The translations under genes and the position numbers were made by a program. Under the pieces are notes generated by a model, which saw only the letters and a program-made list of their open reading frames with translations, had not been told where the DNA came from and made no database searches. A DNA stretch of 18,512 bases, taken from the NCBI GenBank assembly GCA_017302195.1, contig JAFLEG010000010.1:1-18512 (forward strand). The letters run 5' to 3'. The stretch comes from Verrucomicrobiota bacterium. Its GTDB lineage: Bacteria; Verrucomicrobiota; Verrucomicrobiia; Limisphaerales; UBA9464. The number at the start of each line of letters is the position of its first letter. Within the stretch, counting starts at the first letter, position 1. Shown piece after piece: positions 15,771 to 18,512 of the stretch.

Positions 15771-15815
15771 GCGGTGGCCGCCCTGCCGCAGGCTTTTGGC
15801 GAGTGAGATCCATGG
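15771..15815 (+). repeat. Possible dispersed module supplying the next gene's start codon
   Basis: GCGGTGGCCGCCCTGCCGCA and what follows, to CCATGG, is similar to 15095-15143. The final ATG (15812-15814) is the likely start of the SGNH hydrolase gene. Only two copies are seen, and they differ at many positions, so repeat status is tentative. Confidence 0.4.
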
Positions 15816-16843
15816 TGTTGCGGACGTTCGGGACGTTTCTGGGCCTGGTGGCGCTGCTGTCCGGCTGCGCCACTTCCCGGTCTGGGTTGGTGAGGGAATC
15901 CGGGGAGTCGGTGGTGTTTGTGGGGGAGGTTCCGGCCGCGCTGCAGGCGGTTCCGGTGGGTCCCGTGGTGGTCCGGAGCACCTTCCTGCCGCAGACCGGT
16001 ACCGTGGTTTATGTCGAGGGCGAGGATTACCGGTTGGACCAAGCCGCGGGAACCCTGCGGCGGACTCCGGGGTCACGCCTGCCTGATTTCCGGACCAACG
16101 TGCTCTATGGAGCGACGAACTTCGACCACTCGAAGTATCCCGGGTTCGGCAACACCGCCTTCTTTGCCTTCGTGGACTATTCCCATGCCCCGGGCGCGCC
16201 CTGGCCGGTTCAGGCGGATCAGACCGCGCTGCTGCCGCGCAGCCGCGCTCGGCTGGCCCAGGGCGGGCCGTTCAAGATCGTCGCCTTCGGGGACAGCATC
16301 ACGGCCGGAGGCGACGCGACCTCGCCCGGGTTGATTTTCTGGCAGCGCTGGGCGGAATCCCTGCAACGCCGGTTTCCTCAGGCGCAGATCACCGCAGTGA
16401 ACGGCGCCACGGGCGGGGACAGCACGGTCCAGGGACTCCAGCGTCTGGAGGACAAGGTGCTGAAGGAACGGCCCGATCTGGTCCTGATCGGCTTCGGCAT
16501 GAACGACCACAACCGCGGCGGAGTGCCGGTACTCCAGTTTGCCGCCAACCTGCGGACGATGATTGACCGGATTCGAGCTGCGACCCCGGCGGAGGTCGTC
16601 CTGTTCTCCGCCTTTCCTCCGAACCCGGAATGGAAGTTCGGGTCCCATCACATGGAGGACTACGCCGCAGCCACCGTGCGGGTCGCGGCCGAGACGGGCT
16701 GCGCGTATGCCGATGTCTTTACCAACTGGCAGGCCATCGCCACCCGCAAAAAGCCGGAGGACCTCCTCGGCAACAACATCAATCACCCGAATGACTTCGG
16801 GCACGATGTGTACTACCGGGTCTTTCTGGCGCTGGGGCTCTGA
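15812..16843 (+). CDS. SGNH/GDSL-family hydrolase lipoprotein
   Basis: This 343-aa lipoprotein has a signal peptide MVLRTFGTFLGLVALLSGC with lipidation at Cys19. Residues about 30-145 form an N-terminal region of unknown role. The SGNH domain follows: block I VAFGDSITAGGD with nucleophile S162, block II NGATGGDSTVQGL, block III GFGMNDHN with N231, and block V INHPNDFGHD with H325. The expected Asp three residues before the catalytic His in block V (DxxH) is Asn here, so the active site may use another acid. Family members are esterases or carbohydrate deacetylases; the substrate here is not evident. An alternative GTG start at 15803 adds three residues. It is convergent with the secretin remnant. 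Confidence 0.9.
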   Translation: MVLRTFGTFLGLVALLSGCATSRSGLVRESGESVVFVGEVPAALQAVPVGPVVVRSTFLPQTGTVVYVEGEDYRLDQAAGTLRRTPGSRLPDFRTNVLYGATNFDHSKYPGFGNTAFFAFVDYSHAPGAPWPVQADQTALLPRSRARLAQGGPFKIVAFGDSITAGGDATSPGLIFWQRWAESLQRRFPQAQITAVNGATGGDSTVQGLQRLEDKVLKERPDLVLIGFGMNDHNRGGVPVLQFAANLRTMIDRIRAATPAEVVLFSAFPPNPEWKFGSHHMEDYAAATVRVAAETGCAYADVFTNWQAIATRKKPEDLLGNNINHPNDFGHDVYYRVFLALGL

Positions 16844-16868
16844 CCGGTGGACCCCGCCGGCGCGCGGA

Positions 16869-17057
16869 TCAGTGGACGACGGTCGGCGTGATGAAGATCA
16901 CCAGTTCCTTCTTCCGGCGTGCGTCGAAGTCGCCCTGGAAGAGCCGGCCGAGGTAGGGAATGGCGCCCAGGCCCGGGATCCGTTTCCGGCTCAGGGCGGT
17001 GTCGGTCTGGATGAGTCCGCCCATCACGATGGTGGAGCGGGCTTTAGAGATTCCCAT
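16869..17057 (-). pseudogene. C-terminal remnant of a type II secretion/pilus secretin
   Basis: The 62-codon frame reads ARSTIVMGGLIQTDTA, then RIPGLGAIPYLGRLFQ and KKELVIFITPTVV. These are the final beta-strands and membrane lip of GspD/PilQ-type secretins, which are usually 500-800 aa. The part before KARSTIVMGG is absent. On the minus strand the in-frame sequence upstream of ATG 17057 shows no secretin similarity and reaches a TGA. Sequence close to 17060 abruptly becomes unrelated, so this looks like the end of a gene cut by a rearrangement. GGGAGA sits just upstream of the ATG, so expression of a short peptide is conceivable but unlikely to be functional. Confidence 0.75.
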
Positions 17058-17194
17058 GACGCGTCTCCCATGTCCTCCACAGACCCGGGTCCCCCAACCA
17101 GCACCTCTGGTTTTTCGGGCTCAGATGGATTTCATGGTCTCCCGAACCAAAACTCCTTTCCCCGGAAGGCCGGGGCCGGTTTTCTACTGGTGAC
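17058..17194. other. Spacer between secretin remnant and purB
   Basis: No gene is visible. A perfect hairpin CCCCGG-AAGG-CCGGGG lies at 17160-17175, followed by CCGGTTTTCT, about 20 nt before the purB ATG. It has terminator form, but its place suggests a leader structure instead. A second pair, TTCGGG (17114-17119) with CCCGAA (17141-17146), could form a weaker stem. No clear promoter boxes were found, although purB needs one here or farther upstream. Confidence 0.5.
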
Positions 17195-18512
17195 ATGATT
17201 CTGCGTTACTCGCGGCCCGAAATGCGGGCCATCTGGACCGACGAGAACCGCCTGAAGATCTGGCTGCAGATCGAGATGCTGGCCAGCGAGGCGCTGGTGG
17301 CGGAGGGCGTCGTGCCGGCGGACGACTTCGCGAGGATGCGGGCCGGCGCCGACCGGTGCTTTGCGGACACCCGGGCGCTGGCCGAGCAGGCCAGGGAACT
17401 GGAGAAGACGCTGAATCACGACGTCATCGGGTTCACCACCGCCGTCGCCCGGCAGATCCATGACCCGGCGTCGCGGTGGCTGCACTTCGGGCTGACCAGC
17501 AGCGACATCGTGGACACCGCCTTTGCGGTCCAGATGGTGCAGAGCGCCGACCTGCTGATCCGCGATGTGGACGCCCTGCTGCCGGTGATCGCCCGCCGGG
17601 CCCGGGAGCATGTGCGCACGCCCTGCATCGGACGCAGCCACGGCATCCACGGGGAGCCGACGACCTTCGGTCTCAAGCTGGCGCTGATGCACCAGGAATT
17701 CGTCCGGGCCCGGGAGCGTCTGGTGCGGGTGCGCGAGGTGGTGGCGGTCGGCAAGCTTTCCGGCGCCGTCGGCACGCATGCCCACCTCTCGCCAACGGTG
17801 GAGGCCTCGGTCTGTGCCGCGCTGGGGCTGCGTCCGGCGCCGATCGCCACACAGGTGGTGCAGCGGGATCTCCATGCGGAGTTCATGAACACCCTGGCCC
17901 TGATCGGGGCGGGCATCGAGCACTGGGCGGTGGAGTTCCGCCACCTGCAGCGGACCGAGGTGCTCGAGGCCGAGGAGCCGTTCACCCCGGGGCAGAAGGG
18001 CAGCAGCGCCATGCCGCACAAGCGGAATCCCATCACGTGGGAACGGTTGACCGGGCTGGCCCGGGTGCTGCGCGGCAATGCGGTGGCGGCGCTGGAGAAC
18101 GTGGCGCTTTGGCATGAACGGGACATCAGCCACAGCTCGGTGGAGCGGATCATCTTTCCCGACTCCTGCACGCTGGTGGACTACATGTTCGGACTGCTGG
18201 TGCGCCTGATGGACGGTCTGCGGGTGTATCCGGAAAACATGCGGAAGAATCTCGGGTTGAGCCTGGGCATGTGGAACAGCCAGACCGTGCTGCTCGCGCT
18301 GATCCGCAAGGGGTTGACCCGCGAGCGGGCCTACGAACTGGTCCAGCGCAACGCCATGAAGACCTGGGAGGTCAAGCACGCGGGCCGGGATGATGCCGAC
18401 TTCCTGGAGGTGCTCAAATCGGATCCCGAGGTCGCCGCCCAGTTTGCCCCCGGCGAACTGGAGTCCCTGTGTTCGGTGGACTTTCATCTCAAGGAGGTCG
18501 AGAACCGCTTCC
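17195..18512 (+). CDS. purB: Adenylosuccinate lyase (partial at the right edge)
   Basis: This enzyme cleaves SAICAR to AICAR plus fumarate and adenylosuccinate to AMP plus fumarate in purine synthesis. It is cytosolic, usually a homotetramer. The start MILRYSRPEMRAIWTDENRL matches the short PurB class of about 430-440 aa. Conserved regions are present: TSSDIVDT (101-108), SHGIHGEPTTFG with H149, and the fumarase/aspartase-superfamily signature SSAMPHKRNP (270-279) containing the catalytic-loop serine. About 439 codons are in the window with no stop, ending LKEVENRF, so only a few C-terminal residues should be missing. The ribosome site is weak (GGTGA too close to the ATG). A hairpin lies about 20 nt upstream. 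It looks unrelated to the neighbouring genes. Confidence 0.97.
   Translation, partial: MILRYSRPEMRAIWTDENRLKIWLQIEMLASEALVAEGVVPADDFARMRAGADRCFADTRALAEQARELEKTLNHDVIGFTTAVARQIHDPASRWLHFGLTSSDIVDTAFAVQMVQSADLLIRDVDALLPVIARRAREHVRTPCIGRSHGIHGEPTTFGLKLALMHQEFVRARERLVRVREVVAVGKLSGAVGTHAHLSPTVEASVCAALGLRPAPIATQVVQRDLHAEFMNTLALIGAGIEHWAVEFRHLQRTEVLEAEEPFTPGQKGSSAMPHKRNPITWERLTGLARVLRGNAVAALENVALWHERDISHSSVERIIFPDSCTLVDYMFGLLVRLMDGLRVYPENMRKNLGLSLGMWNSQTVLLALIRKGLTRERAYELVQRNAMKTWEVKHAGRDDADFLEVLKSDPEVAAQFAPGELESLCSVDFHLKEVENRF

Overview
This is a GC-rich window with dense coding on both strands. The gene content and the many short intergenic modules suggest a Gram-negative bacterium of the Verrucomicrobiota, probably the Pedosphaera/Limisphaera side. 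That placement rests on recalled resemblance of the modules (GGGGCGAGGCTCC hairpins, TTCATCC heptamers, CGCGAAGCTCGT blocks) to junk-like sequence in such genomes; it was not searched. No RNA gene, CRISPR array, insertion sequence or phage gene was found.

Left block (276-10580, + strand): a small exported thioredoxin-fold-like protein without CXXC, then a complete tripartite efflux operon. Its order is NodT-type outer-membrane channel lipoprotein, periplasmic adaptor lipoprotein, and two tandem paralogous inner-membrane RND pumps of 1048 and 1038 aa. Both pumps keep the proton-relay residues. The set would form one or two envelope-spanning drug or metabolite exporters. No regulator gene lies inside the window.

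Middle block: a DUF2490-type outer-membrane barrel on the minus strand (10634-11428). It is divergent from a large secreted zinc metalloprotease with HExxHxxGxxH (11642-14365), which overlaps a class I SAM methyltransferase (14365-15063). A four-helix membrane protein (15235-15765) and an SGNH/GDSL hydrolase lipoprotein (15812-16843) follow.

Right block: a 62-codon minus-strand remnant of a secretin C-terminus (16869-17057), a non-coding spacer, and purB (adenylosuccinate lyase, 17195 to the window end, lacking only its last residues).

The most unusual feature is how short repeats sit at the front of the efflux genes. The channel and adaptor genes each have a well-placed Shine-Dalgarno and ATG. 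Between that ATG and the lipoprotein signal peptide lie about 240-350 bases of repeat modules that stay in frame and end in four tandem TTCATCC-type heptamers. The first pump starts at a GTG directly after three more heptamers, with no Shine-Dalgarno, and the second starts after a decayed version. The window otherwise looks ordinary; no wholly new multi-gene system is evident.
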